DNA of 64,000 nucleotides from Bolinopsis microptera (Eukaryota; Ctenophora; Tentaculata; Lobata; Bolinopsidae): assembly GCF_026151205.1 (NCBI RefSeq), contig NC_087077.1, positions 8,547,983 through 8,611,982 of the forward strand, written 5' to 3'. The position numbers and the translations under genes were made by a program. A model generated the notes under the pieces. That model had not been told where the DNA came from, did no database searches, and worked only from the letters and a program-made list of their open reading frames with translations. Positions 52,026 through 62,990 of this stretch are shown one piece after another. The stretch's first letter is position 1. Each line of letters opens with the position of its first letter.

Positions 52026-52131
52026 TTGTTTCACGTTGTGATCCTCATCGTCATTTCATTTAATAAATGTACCGACTACCGTGGCGATAGCCACGATACC
52101 GTCACGCACATGTGCGCGGCGGGCCTTGCCG
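52026..52131 (+). mobile_element. hAT-like MITE family, copy 5 (diverged)
   Basis: Starts TTGTTTCACGTTGTGATCC and keeps GTGCGCGGCGGGCC near its end, but its middle differs from the others. No clear target duplication, so the right border is approximate. Confidence 0.55.
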
Positions 52132-54754
52132 TGAGAGACGCAAGCAACTGACTAGCTAGAGCGCCACGACAATTTCCTCAATATCCCAACTACTCGATCT
52201 TGTCAGTAGTGAGTAGACATTAGTGTTATATCATATAGGCTATTATCCCGTATTGATAAAAATAACACGATTACCTTGTGCTTGCTACAAAAGATATCAT
52301 TGTTCGTTCATCGCATGGAACTTTTTATTTCATCATTCTAAAATGTTTTGGTTTCTCACTCGCAAAGTAGCTCAGTTTTCTGACGATTTTCTAGACCAAC
52401 TCCTAACAATTTGAATCCGGATCCGTTGTACATTCTTTCACGTCATGTAGTTTGTAGAATTGTATTAGTCTAAATTGTTTAAAAGATTGTTTGAAATTTA
52501 TTTACGAGTAAAAAGTCTTCAAACAATCTAGAAGATGCTGTAAAGATATATTTACAGCCTCCACTAGTAACGAACCATGCTGGTATATTGTAAGAGATTA
52601 TTGTGATGATAGCATCACTCCTTTCCGCTGTCTAGCACAATTAACCAGCCATTTGCATTGGTGAGCTATCATAAAGATCATCATTACAGTGTTCTCCTTA
52701 TTCATCTCATTGTCATTTTACTTCCCTTTACCCTCTCCTACTTATTCTTCTGCTTGTATTATTGGTAACTCGCTAGATTATAAATGTTATTTAAACACAT
52801 ATGTTTACGTCAATTATTACTAAAATTAATATTCTTTTTGCTTTAATATAATTACATGTCACATAATTGATTAGTTGAATGAAACGTGTGCTACAAATGT
52901 CTACGCCTCACGCAGAACTGCGTACCGCTTGAGCGGTACTGCTGTTCACAGAGGCGCGCACTCAATTTAATCACAAATAACGAGCGCGCGGTTTTTGGAA
53001 TTTCTCCATTATTATTATTCGATCTATTAATTAGATCACAGTGCTCACGGCCTGTACTGCGTGAACGACAGAAATATGTTTTAAATTATTTTGCTTCTGA
53101 AATTTTGGCTCTAGTAATTAAGAAATGCGACATGTAATTGTAAGATAACAATTAAATAGATCCTGTGCGCGGCGCCTACAGCTGACCTACGAATTTCTGA
53201 ACAATTGAAAATTGTGGCTGTGTGCGCGGCGTACTGTATATGTGTTTGAAATTGAAATTTGAATTTATTTATGAATATAACATTATGTATTGATTGTTTT
53301 GTGGTAAATAAAAATTTTTCTTTCCTAAAAAAAAAAAATTTTTCTTTCCTTTATTTTTTGGAAATCATTATTGTTAATTTAATTGAGATTTCTCAACACC
53401 GACTTTCAAGTTGAGTACTCTCGACCCATTTAGTCCACATGCATTGCAGACTTAGAGCATGTTATTTGTTATGGTATAAGTTCCTAGCTCTCGCCGAAGA
53501 TGGAACCATTCAGTGAAACAGAAGCTTAATCTCTAACTTACTTGTACTTGAAAAAGTCTCCTCCTAATCGTTGCAGTGGCCTGGCTGCACCTCACAGTAA
53601 ATCCTTATTCCGTTGTATGAGACCTATCCAATGTACCCTGTCTGTTGCTTGTTGCTGTTCAGCTTCCATTGTGATATTATCGACACCTGTGAAAATAGCT
53701 GGAGGCAGAAATGATAATTTTGTAATTAAATCTTTACCATTGCATGTGAGAGTTTGTTGTATAGTTAGAAACCTCTTCAATGGTGAAAATTTCCAAAAAC
53801 AAGTTGAAAAGTTTCAGTGTACTCAACAATTGTTATCATTTACTGTTCTATGTTGTGTGGTAAGAACAAAACAATATAAATAAATTGAATCCGCCATAGT
53901 TATTGACAATGGTAAATTGCTTGGTGTAACGTTATAATTTGAATCCATCACGTTTATGTGTCGGCTGAACTCTTGAGAAGGGCAAAAGGAAAACAAAATT
54001 TTAAGGAAAACAAAATGTGAATTGTATTGCCATTACAATGAATATTAATATCATAATAAATATGAATAAACATCCGATAATAAACTTGTTAGAACCAGTA
54101 TAGCCCAAGATGCTCGACTAACAAATAAAAAGAACTAGCAGGTCCATGGTCTTTCAAACGCGCAAACATAGGCTTTACGGATCTAGCGATAATTCTACAT
54201 CATATTAAAAATAAATTTTATCAATTAAAAATATCAACAGTCAATATAACCAATATAAAAATAAGATGAATTTTGCAATAAGGACCTTAAATTCGTCAAA
54301 AGTTATTAATATTCAATCTTCTGCTTTGATCTTAGCAGGTTCTTTGCTAGGATTATATTCTTCAGAAAGACAAAATCGGCTCTGATTAGTGATTTATGAC
54401 AGTCATTGGTTTGGTTAGATCGCATAATTTAAACTTGGATCTTGAATTCTGACCCTGGCAGTCGTAGTATATAATGTAATATTCCTTCTAGAACCCAAGT
54501 ATCTACCTATCCTGTTGCGATGACACTTAGGGCCCTTGGTTATTAATCAGCTTGACCATGATCAACGAATTAGCTAATCAAGGAAAACATTTTATATTTT
54601 GGTTTCAAGACTCAAGAACCCTTTTATGATCAGTGCTTGAGTTGGACACCAACAATAACAACGTGTACTTAAGTAAATTATTGGTTTCTCAACATCGTCT
54701 ACTTACTTAATATTTGACGCCTCTAGATTCTAGAAGTAGCAAGATATTGAAAAT
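52132..54754. other. Non-coding stretch between transposon cluster and TOM1-type gene
   Basis: 53542-53883 (plus, 113 codons) and 53592-53780 (minus, 62 codons) are overlapping ORFs. The minus one (LPPAIFTGVDNITMEAEQQQ) looks more protein-like, but neither is recognised. At about 53311-53350 a pure A-run is flanked by copies of AATTTTTCTTTCCT. The sequence turns AT-rich towards the TOM1-type gene. Confidence 0.4.
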
Positions 54755-54885
54755 ATGCTTGATGGAGGGGTTCTCAAAACCCCAATTGGCACCAAGATTG
54801 AAGCAGCGACCCGTAAAGAGTTACCAGCCACAGATTGGTCATTGAATTTGGAGATTTGTGATATGATTAACAGTGCTCAAGATGG
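54755..54885 (+). CDS. TOM1: TOM1 exon 1 (coding): start of VHS
   Basis: MLDGGVLKTPIGTKIEAATR continues into the first VHS helices, with DWSLNLEICDMINSAQDG at the end. It ends in phase 2 with donor GTAAGT. Confidence 0.9.
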
Positions 54886-56886
54886 GTAAGTTGCATTTTA
54901 TGTTCAGAAAGTGCATCATATCAGGACAGCAATCTGAGGGAAAATAATATAATATGGTTATATAAACTTATCATAAATATAATGATTTTATCTGTTACTG
55001 AAAAGTTTTGTAATAGGGGTAATAGTAGAAATGTTTTTCAGACCACAACAAGCGGTTAAAGCAATTAGAGCTCGATTACAACAGAGAGATGGGGTGATTG
55101 TAGACAACGTCCTTACTGTAAGTAATCAACTGTAGCTATTGATTAATATTTTTAAATGTTACATATCATGTTAAATCCAACAATGTTTGAAAAATGTTTT
55201 GATACAAGTCGATAAAAATAGTCATTGATTTGACGTAACTTGTATAATGAGCAGGTCTTTTGTTATATTTTGGAATTGAAGTAGTTAAGGCCAAATTTAT
55301 GATCAATCTATTTCCTATGGTTTCATAATATAAAGTAATGTTTATTTATTGCTTTTTAACAAAAATACACTTTAGGTCTCTTTTGCTATACAATTTCGTA
55401 TACATGGTCTAGGGTTCAACTCAAAATTATATTGAAAACTTGTTGTTGAGTCAGCAGCAAGATACATTCCATGTGCTGAACTATCATAATTATACTATCC
55501 TAGCTATTGGACACACTGGTGAAGAACTGTGGAAGAAGATTCCACCTGTTGATAGCTACAAGGGACTTTATGTGCGATCTCATCCGACTAGTTTCACCAA
55601 GGGACCCAACACCTCAACATGTTAAAGATAAGGTTTGTTACATTTCTATAACATTTCTATCACATAGTCTTGTGACAACATCTCAAATATCGTTAAGCCT
55701 GGATTGTCCTTTTACTGTCACATATTTCAATGATTAATCCGCAAAAATAATTGAAATATGTTTCTTTTTTTCTTTATTATATCTTCTTTATTGCTACATT
55801 ACAGCAAACATTTGCCGCTAATATTTTATCTTTAATTATTGATTTGAGTCTAGTACATTCTACAATAATTACAACAGTACACAAATTAAGCCATAACAAT
55901 CGCACTGCACAGTGTACAGTAATTATGTTTCCAGGCTCTGACACTGATAGAACGTTGCTCGGATGCGTTTAAGAGCGACAAAGATTTGTCCGCTGTGGGA
56001 GAAGCGTACCAGTACCTGAAGTCTCAGAGCGTACAGTTCCCTCCACAGAACCTCGATGATATGGTGGCTATTCACACTCCTAGAGCGGTGAGTTTGTGCT
56101 CCCTGATCACGTGATCGTAAATATTTGCTATATTTACTAATTCCCTCTAATTAGTGAATAAGTAATAATCTTAGCGATTTAAGTCTCTGATGAATGGATT
56201 CATGTTTTGTTGCTAGGTTTGTTACTCACTCTTAATTCTGTACAAAAGAAAACTGCTCCCATTAAACTAACGATGTTCACTACAGAGTCAGTCTGGTCCA
56301 GAGCCGGCACAAATGGCACAAATGGCACCGGTCCCTACATCAACAGATGCTCCACCAAACTACATCATGGTGACACATACAGTGCCTGCCCAACCCACAG
56401 GATATACGCCTCAACCTGCACCCCCTGCCGCCGCCGCCTACATTCCTCAAGCGGCACCACCGGCCCCTTACATTCCTCAACAACCTGCTGCTCAGCAGGG
56501 AAACCCTGGGAATCCTGGTTATCATACCTCTGGAATACGTTAGTAGCAGATATAGATACATTGCAATAATGTGACTATGTTACTTTTTTAAGCTCTTACT
56601 ATAATTACGGTAGCTGTAACATTATTTTCTTAATCACCTGAAACTGCCCAATCTCGCCAACTTCTTCCACGAGTATTATCTATACCTCACTTTGATAACG
56701 TTATAAGACACCCTTAAAAACTCAATCAGTTATTGAAATGGACCATTACAACCAGGGCACGATGATTTGCAGCGACTAAACAAGGAGCTGCTGGTAGTAA
56801 GAGGTAACGACAGTGTAATGAATGATATCCTAGCAGACCTGACCAGCAACCCCAACCCTAGCGCAGACGAGTTACAGTTACTGCGG
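54755..56886 (+). CDS. TOM1: TOM1-type VHS/GAT endosomal adaptor (6 exons, GAT incomplete)
   Basis: TOM1-family proteins bind ubiquitinated cargo, Tollip and clathrin on endosomes (family knowledge). Six exons splice to 284 in-frame codons. The VHS domain (about residues 5-145) includes IEAATRKELPATDWSLNLEI, LVKNCGRRFHLLIATRDF and LIERCSDAFKSDKDLSAVGE, ending in the conserved IHTP. A Pro/Ala/Gln-rich linker follows (164-240). Then comes the start of a GAT domain (LQRLNKELLVVRGNDSVMND and LADLTSNPNPSADELQLL). The start is the ATG at 54755, aligning with the family N-terminus; an in-frame TAG lies just upstream. After a donor at 56887 I find no exon for the rest of GAT up to the window end. A readthrough of exon 5 would give a short isoform ending at TAG 56541. 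Confidence 0.9.
55042..55117 (+). CDS. TOM1: TOM1 exon 2: VHS
   Basis: PQQAVKAIRARLQQRDGVIV then DNVLT, matching the VHS segment of basic helix and loop. The donor is GTAAGT. Confidence 0.88.
55504..55632 (+). CDS. TOM1: TOM1 exon 3: VHS core
   Basis: 43 codons, LLDTLVKNCGRRFHLLIATR onwards. The VKNCG-FH motif is diagnostic of VHS domains. The acceptor is the TAG ending at 55503 and the donor is GTTTGT. Confidence 0.94.
55935..56087 (+). CDS. TOM1: TOM1 exon 4: end of VHS
   Basis: 51 codons, ALTLIERCSDAFKSDKDLSA to DDMVAIHTPRA. The donor is GTGAGT. Confidence 0.94.
56286..56517 (+). CDS. TOM1: TOM1 exon 5: Pro/Ala/Gln-rich linker
   Basis: Low-complexity linker with repeated YIPQ(A/Q)APPAP-like units. 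The donor at G|GTTATC (56518) leaves one base that joins GG of the next exon in frame. If unspliced, the frame stops at TAG 56541. Confidence 0.8.
56756..56886 (+). CDS. TOM1: TOM1 exon 6: first part of GAT domain
   Basis: HDDLQRLNKELLVVRGNDSV and further residues match the first GAT helices. The donor is GTTAGT. The following helices are not found downstream. Confidence 0.87.
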
Positions 56887-57349
56887 GTTAGTGTTGTTGT
56901 GTATATTTGGGGTGTTTTAGTTGCTGCTTGAACAGATTGTTGGGATATTATAGTGGCATTAATGACTGGTAAAATACTTTTAGGTTTAGTATTGCTTAAT
57001 GATAATATCTATAACCATTAACCATCACCGCTCTTTGACTGCATTAACCAAGGTTGTGGTTTCTTGGTTAGTCAGTTAAACTCAACGAACAGTTTCTAGT
57101 TGTCTGGAAAGTCAGACTTGTTGGTTGACGCTCAAAGTCACTAATTCTGCTCAATTTCTGTAAGCAGAAGTTTAATTAAAGTAACACCAATTAGATCTAA
57201 TTATGGTAATTGTGTCTTTATTGAGGTTCCGCCCATCTTTTCGTTCAGCTCTAATTTCGTTAACGGCCACCTGTTTTACGCATCAAAGTTCCTTCAATCA
57301 TTTATCGTACTTTGAGGTTCTATCAGGTTCTTCCCAGTTCTACTGCACC
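56887..57349. other. Downstream of last TOM1-type exon; promoter side of secreted gene 1
   Basis: 57064-57150 is similar to 60361-60444 upstream of the second secreted gene (shared TCTAG(T/A)A-GTC and GACGC(T/C)CAA(A/G)GTCA). The similarity therefore extends upstream of the coding region and may hold a common promoter. Confidence 0.55.
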
Positions 57350-57754
57350 ATGCTAACCCCGCTGATAATCACTCTGATTCTAGTTCCAGCTCTGCAAGAT
57401 GAACTGAAAATACTGGATACTCCTGATGGTACTATTGGTCCAGCTCCCTGTGCTCTCACCTGCTCTGGTGTAGGGAGATGGAACGATACTGATCCCTACT
57501 GTTGGCTGAATTCTGGATATCATACGGCAAAAGTGTACAGACATGTTGACATACGTGACTGTAATTTCGTATCAGCCCCCGTCGTTACAACGACAACAGG
57601 AAGCATATCATTTACCGGACTCTGTCCCTCCATAACTGTTTCTTTTGTTAACAGCAAACAGTTCAATGTCTACTCTGTGGAAGATGTGAGAGCCTCTAAA
57701 ATGTTGAGAGATGAGTGCAGTGTCTATTGGTCAGCTTTTGGTTACAACTGTTAG
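57350..57754 (+). CDS. Small secreted Cys-rich protein, paralog 1 (134 aa)
   Basis: Single uninterrupted frame. A signal peptide (MLTPLIITLILVPALQ) is followed by LKILDTPDGTIGPAPC and a domain with the pattern C-x3-C-x-G-V-G-R-W, KVYRHVDIRDCNF, PVVTT, LCPSI, FNVYSVED and a C-terminal SAFGYNC. Seven cysteines, six shared with paralog 2 (three disulfides likely). The pattern (CxG..W...VD...C.F...P) is like a short beta-rich domain that recurs in secreted invertebrate proteins, but I cannot name the family. The start is the ATG aligned with the paralog; the frame is open upstream to 57203. No clear AATAAA follows. Confidence 0.8.
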   Translation: MLTPLIITLILVPALQDELKILDTPDGTIGPAPCALTCSGVGRWNDTDPYCWLNSGYHTAKVYRHVDIRDCNFVSAPVVTTTTGSISFTGLCPSITVSFVNSKQFNVYSVEDVRASKMLRDECSVYWSAFGYNC

Positions 57755-57922
57755 GACTCTACTCCGACAGGATGAAATATTAGTGTATGAAATATTAGTG
57801 TATTGAATCATGTTTTAATTATTTATCTTAAATTAACAGTTTGTTTCTTTGTTGCCTTATTGTCTCAATAATGAAGTTCTAGATCTAAAAAACGAAAGAA
57901 TGATCCAGCATACTATGAGATA

Positions 57923-60104
57923 TGGACACGTTCATTTGAGTTTGAGGATATTGGTAAATATAAGTGACCCTATTAAAAGGCACAGTGTAGTTGACTTTGT
58001 CACACTATGAAATTACTTAAACCCTTGATGGTTAGGATAATCGTCTCATCCTCTAGGCTAACTTTGTCACATAACGATATCTTAATCAGGTGATAAGATA
58101 TCGCTTAAATACGGCCGGCACGGAAATGGTTACATTGTCACACTATAAACATGTGACGGAGTAAATATGGACCCCTTGCTGCCGTTTTTGACCAAATTTT
58201 TGAGTGTCCAGTTGATTGGATGGGTACATATGACCATTACCTACATATTTGACGACTTTTTTCGTTAGATGGTGCATTCAGGTTTACTCTGTCACACATT
58301 AAAGAAAATATGTGATGAATGTTTAGGGAACCCTGATAAGCAATGCTTAGTAGTGTAAGTTTATTTGATGGCCTGGAAGTGCTGGGAATTGTTATTATAT
58401 CATATAGTCGTAAGGAATTAAAACACAGAAGGCACAACCAAGCTTACTTTGTCACATAATCTTGATAATATCTGAACATGTGTGAAATTGAACAAATAAT
58501 GATATACCAGCTTAAACCCCTTATATTATACGTACTATGGATCAAACAACACTGCTAGTACCATGCACCAGTCACATAAATCATTATCAGGTGGTAATAT
58601 GTTAACAGTGTCACAATTAAACTACCGCTACATGGTCAAAAATAGGGTAATTTCGTCACAAAAAATTATTATAACTCTGTTAGCTCCTTGCTGGCAAAAT
58701 AACTAGTTTATCGAAATTTTTTTGATGATAAAGTTACATAGTATTCTAATAGAGGTATAGTTCTTCAAAATAGGGGCAAGACATGTTTACTTTGTCACAT
58801 CAGTTATTATAAGAGTTAGGTAATCGTCATCAGATTAAAAGATATTTTTCGTAGTTTGGATCGATTAATAATTTAATATACCTGTAATAAATCCTATGCC
58901 GTTTTAACACACTATCTTGATACTGTTGGGGCAGGGAAAGTTAATTTTGTCACATTTTCAATGTCTTTGACAAATTAATCTAAATTTTAAAAATTGAGTT
59001 CTTATGTTCTGGACAATATTCTTCCAATCGTTTCTGATAGAATGTTGAATTCTAATAGAGTTATAGATCTTCAAAATAGGGGCAAGACATGTTTACTTTG
59101 TCACATCAGTTATTATAAGTGTTAGGTAATCGTCATCACATAAACATATATTTTTTGTAGTTTGGATTGATTTATATAGGTAATAAAGCAGCCTATGCTA
59201 ATTTTTACACACTATCTTGAAATTGTTGGGGCATGAAAAGTTAATTTTGTCACATTTTTAGTGACTTTGACAAATTTAACCTAAAATTGTTAAACTTAAG
59301 CTCTGATGTTCTGGACAATATTCTAATAAAGGTATAGAATATAGATCTTCAAAATAGGGGCAAGACATGTTTACTTTGTCACATCAGTTATTATAAGAGT
59401 TATTATAAGAGACTATTTCATTCTATAATCATTGTTTTTAATCTATTTACGATTTCGTATAATTTTTTGTGACAATGTAAACATCAACTGATCTTAACTT
59501 GCATCAACTACATTGTCATCATATAAAATTTTCCCGCCTTTCAAACCAAAATCAGATATAAATTATTCGCCCAAAATTTTAAATTTCATATATTGTGACA
59601 GAATTAACCTCATTTCCCAATAACCAAGTGCCTGTATTAGCTAACTATTCAAAATAACATATTTTAGGGCTATGCTTGGTAGAGCAACCATAAAATAATG
59701 AGTTGAAAGGGTTTTTAGGACACCTCACAGTAGAATAGAGGTATGGTATCATGAGTGTGACAAAGTTACCCAAATATTGCCTTGTAACCGTTCGATCCGT
59801 GCCCATTAACCAATGTTGTATCATAATTGTTAGATTGACCTAATTTACTATATTTCAGACCAAGGAATGATAATTAGACAACTGCAGTTAACTAAGTCAC
59901 ACAAAATGTGACATTTGAAACATTATAGTGCCTAACAACAATAGATTTTCTTTCTGAGCGGTGCATATGGGAGTATGGGTTACGTGGCTAATGTTCAGAA
60001 CTTCTGAACGTGCTAGGTTAATAGATGTCAAAATTAAGCCACTATCGTCAAAAACGCTATTATTTTTGTTTACCAATATCCTCAAACTCAAATGAACGTG
60101 TCCA
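57923..60104. mobile_element. TIR element B with internal motif array, between the secreted paralogs
   Basis: Perfect 36-bp TIRs (57923-57958 and 60069-60104) begin TGGACACGTTCATTTGAG and are flanked by TA. No transposase ORF. The interior has about 16 copies of a motif with consensus GTTTACTTTGTCACAT: forward near 57990, 58058, 58128, 58281, 58441, 58611, 58646, 58786, 58940, 59090, 59240, 59369 and 59886, and reverse near 59466, 59594 and 59755. Part of the interior (58755-59410) is also a tandem of about 300 bp with 2.3 copies (AAATAGGGGCAAGACATG). The first 12 bases equal those of element A. Confidence 0.9.
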
Positions 60105-60587
60105 TATAACCAATGATTTGGATTTGTACCACAGTCCCAAAATAAATAAATAACCACTTACCACATTCTAACAAAGTAACATTTTTCATTGTGTCTGGAA
60201 TAGATTCCGGAAATAAATTGTTTAAAGGGACTAGCCACGGAAAATATTGCCAAAATACTTAGGCCTACTCATTACTCAACCAAAAAATATCTGCATATTA
60301 CACATGCCCAGGATTAAACTCTTAAACCTATGTGGGGGAGTAAGTTGGTATCATAGCAGCTGGCTAATCTGTTAAACTTAACACCTAGTTTATAATTGTC
60401 TAGAAGGTCCAACTTGTCAGTCGACGCCCAAGGTCATTTAATCCAGTCTAGTGACCTTCAAGACTCGAACAGAATCCTGGCTTGGTCCTGGTCAAAATCT
60501 GTCTACGTTAAGATGTTTTGTAGTTTTTATTGATCACCCATCGTACTCTAAGGTCAAGTCCCTGTATGCTTATTGCTTAACCCCAAC

Positions 60588-60983
60588 ATGATAGCACTAC
60601 TGATGTTAGTTCTAGTACCAGTTCTACTAGGTGATATTAAAATACTGGATACTCCTTATGGTGGTGTTGGTCCAGCTCCCTGTGCTCGAGTCTGTGCTGG
60701 AGTTGGGAGATGGGATGGATGGGCAGATTCTGGAACCTTTCCGGGGAAGGTGTATACTCATGTACGGATAGCTGACTGTGGTTTTTTAACTGCCCCTGTG
60801 GTTACAGGTATTATTAGAAGTGAAGTTATTACTAGAAGTGGAGTTCTTGTGTGCCCCTCAGTATTCGTGCGGGGTGTTTTATCATCACATTTTTCTGCGT
60901 ATTCGGTGGAAGACACAACGGCTACCAATATGATGTCTGGCGAGTGTGACGTTCTTTGGACAGCAGTTGGTTACGTATGCTAA
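60588..60983 (+). CDS. Small secreted Cys-rich protein, paralog 2 (131 aa)
   Basis: Starts at the first ATG (MIALLMLVLVPVLLG signal peptide). The codon aligned with paralog 1's start is TTG. It continues IKILDTPYGGVGPAPCARVC, CAGVGRW, KVYTHVRIADCGF, APVVTG, VCPSV, FSAYSVED and WTAVGYVC. Six cysteines are conserved with paralog 1. The length difference sits mainly between W and KVY and in the central loop. Same orientation and similar upstream DNA indicate tandem duplication. Function unknown; a defence or lectin-like role is only a guess. Confidence 0.82.
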   Translation: MIALLMLVLVPVLLGDIKILDTPYGGVGPAPCARVCAGVGRWDGWADSGTFPGKVYTHVRIADCGFLTAPVVTGIIRSEVITRSGVLVCPSVFVRGVLSSHFSAYSVEDTTATNMMSGECDVLWTAVGYVC

Positions 60984-61054
60984 ATTGTCCAGGGACTCAA
61001 TGCGACATTTGAAAATCAATTCGTATTAAATTTGTTTATTTTTGAATAACTTCA

Positions 61055-61060
61055 AATAAA
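61055..61060 (+). terminator. Polyadenylation signal of secreted paralog 2
   Basis: AATAAA lies 72 bases after the stop codon, followed by a T-rich stretch, as expected for a short 3' UTR. Confidence 0.75.
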
Positions 61061-61303
61061 AGTGAATTTTTGTTTTTTTTTTCTTGTCTTCATACTTAGG
61101 GGGGGAGTGTTATAAAGTTGTTGTACTCTATAAGTGTATATTCACCTACAAGCATAACTGCTTGGCGTGATGAGGTACATCTTTGATTGGTCGAAGGTCT
61201 TTCAACAACACAGCATCATCATTTTCATAGTAGTCCCCGGCTTATGACGGGTTCATAGCGGTATTAAACATGTTTTTCTGGGCCCAAACATTCTACGCTC
61301 CTA

Positions 61304-62911
61304 CTATGCTATTACTGGTCTCTTGACTAACTCCCAATCATCTGTCCATATGGTATTGTTTCTGGACAAATAGATGGTATACGATGCCCTCAGGCTGATC
61401 TCAGCGATCTTCATGCAGGCCTTCTTCTTCTCTTTGTTGTTTACGTTCAGGTGGTTCATAAAGGTTGGGAGGCTATAGTTGTAAATGCCTCGAGCTCCCA
61501 CTTCTACTGTCTGGAGCTTGCAAGCCCATCCGTTGGCTTCTATCTCTTCTGTCAGCTGCTGATATCTCTTCATCTTTCGCTTCTCTTGATCAGCAAAGTT
61601 CTGCTCATTTCCACAAGTCAGCTCCATTAGATAAACCTTCTTTGCTTTATCTGAATAGATCACTACATCAGGTCTTAGTGGTGTAGCTGCAATGTGCTGC
61701 GGGAAGTTCCTCTGTCTCTCATCCTCATCAAATATTATCTTCCAGTCGTTGGCATCTGAAAAGAAATATCTTTTGGTCTTATGATGAGTTGGGTCAGCTA
61801 AGGTAACCTTCTCGCGCTTATTGCCTGCCTTGTGAAAGACCGACGGTGCCCTCTTCGATTCCTTGGCGATGTCGGAATTAAACTCTTCAATCTGTGATGA
61901 AACAGTCTTCATGATTTCACGTAGGACCTGATCATGGCGCCAGTTGAAACGTCCCTGTCTCAGTGCAACCTTGCAGAACGTGAGGATATGATTGAGTGTC
62001 CCTTGTTTGCTGCAGAGTTTACAGTTTCCTGAAACGGCTTTATTCCAAAGCTTTAGGTTGCTAGGTGTTGACGCAGTGTCATGGATAGCATTGACATGAA
62101 ACTTTAACAGTTCCGGACTAAGTTGATAGATCAGGTTATTCCACGTGGTGTCAAATGTCATTGTATTTTCCCATGTGAGAAAGAGGTTTTGCCGCTTTTT
62201 GTCAAAAAGTGAACAAATAAGTGTCTCTTCATCAAAGGTCCTCACCATGTTGGTTAGCAGTTTCCTCTCTGATGTGTCCTCATATCTTGTCCCATACCCG
62301 AGGCCAGTTGTACCAACTGCAGGTTTTCCAACTAACTCTTGGAAGTAAAGTTGGCGCTGACGGTCTTTCAGCTCTTTGGGATAAGACCACATCTTCTGTG
62401 TGTCTGCAATAGCCTTATGGTTAGAGTACACTTTTTTGATGTAGGGGTCACTTGAGTTACAAAGTTGGTGTCCCTTAATAAGTTGGATGACTTTGTACTC
62501 AGTGCAGATGTTTTTCAGCTGCAATCCTTTTTGGTCTCTACTCCTGTAGAGGACGGTGGTGGTACAAGGATGCGCAATCCCTAGCCACTTCTTAAGGTAT
62601 CTGTTACACAGTGCCTCAAGCTCTCTCACAAATGTGATGGGTAGGTTATAAACAGTAAACCCCCATGACATCTTACTAATGATGAGGTGGTTATACACCC
62701 ACGCCTTCATTGGACCGGTGATTTCATCATTAGACGTTGTTTCCAAAAGGTCCTCTAACTTCTTCTTAATCATGGACCGAATTTCCTTCACCTCAAGATC
62801 TACATACATGTACATTCCTAGGAACTTCATTGGTGCTTGGATAATGGACGGCACCTGTTGTTCGCTTAGTACAAACTCTGCATCATAGGTATTGTACTTT
62901 CCTCCAGTAGT
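61304..62911 (-). mobile_element. 5'-truncated non-LTR retrotransposon with CCHC finger and restriction-like endonuclease (R2/NeSL/HERO type)
   Basis: One open frame of about 535 codons, unbroken from 62911 to the stop at 61304. It begins inside the reverse transcriptase thumb (KYNTYDAEFVLSEQQ, then MKFLGMYMYVDLEV), so the catalytic RT motifs are lost. A finger CKLC-x7-H-x4-C lies about residue 278 counted from 62854. RPDVVIYSDKAKKVYLMELT (about 394-413) fits a PD-(D/E)XK endonuclease with D396 and E411. This finger-plus-RLE order defines RLE-type LINEs that often target fixed sites such as rDNA or spliced-leader genes. The frame is long and intact, so the insertion is young. Confidence 0.85.
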
Positions 62912-62990
62912 TTAAGAGAAATGAATAGGTTAAATTGAAAGTTTATACTTTTGAAATAATAAAAAAACAGTTTGTCACGAAAATTCTTAA

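Noticed and set aside
53542-53883. 113-aa plus-strand ORF
   Set aside because: No family resemblance, overlaps an equally plausible minus-strand frame, no splice context.
55373-55503. Frames VSFAIQFRIHGLG and LNYHNYTILAIGHTGEELWK as TOM1 exon sequence
   Set aside because: They are in the wrong frame; the VHS motif VKNCGRRFH reads only from the acceptor at 55503.
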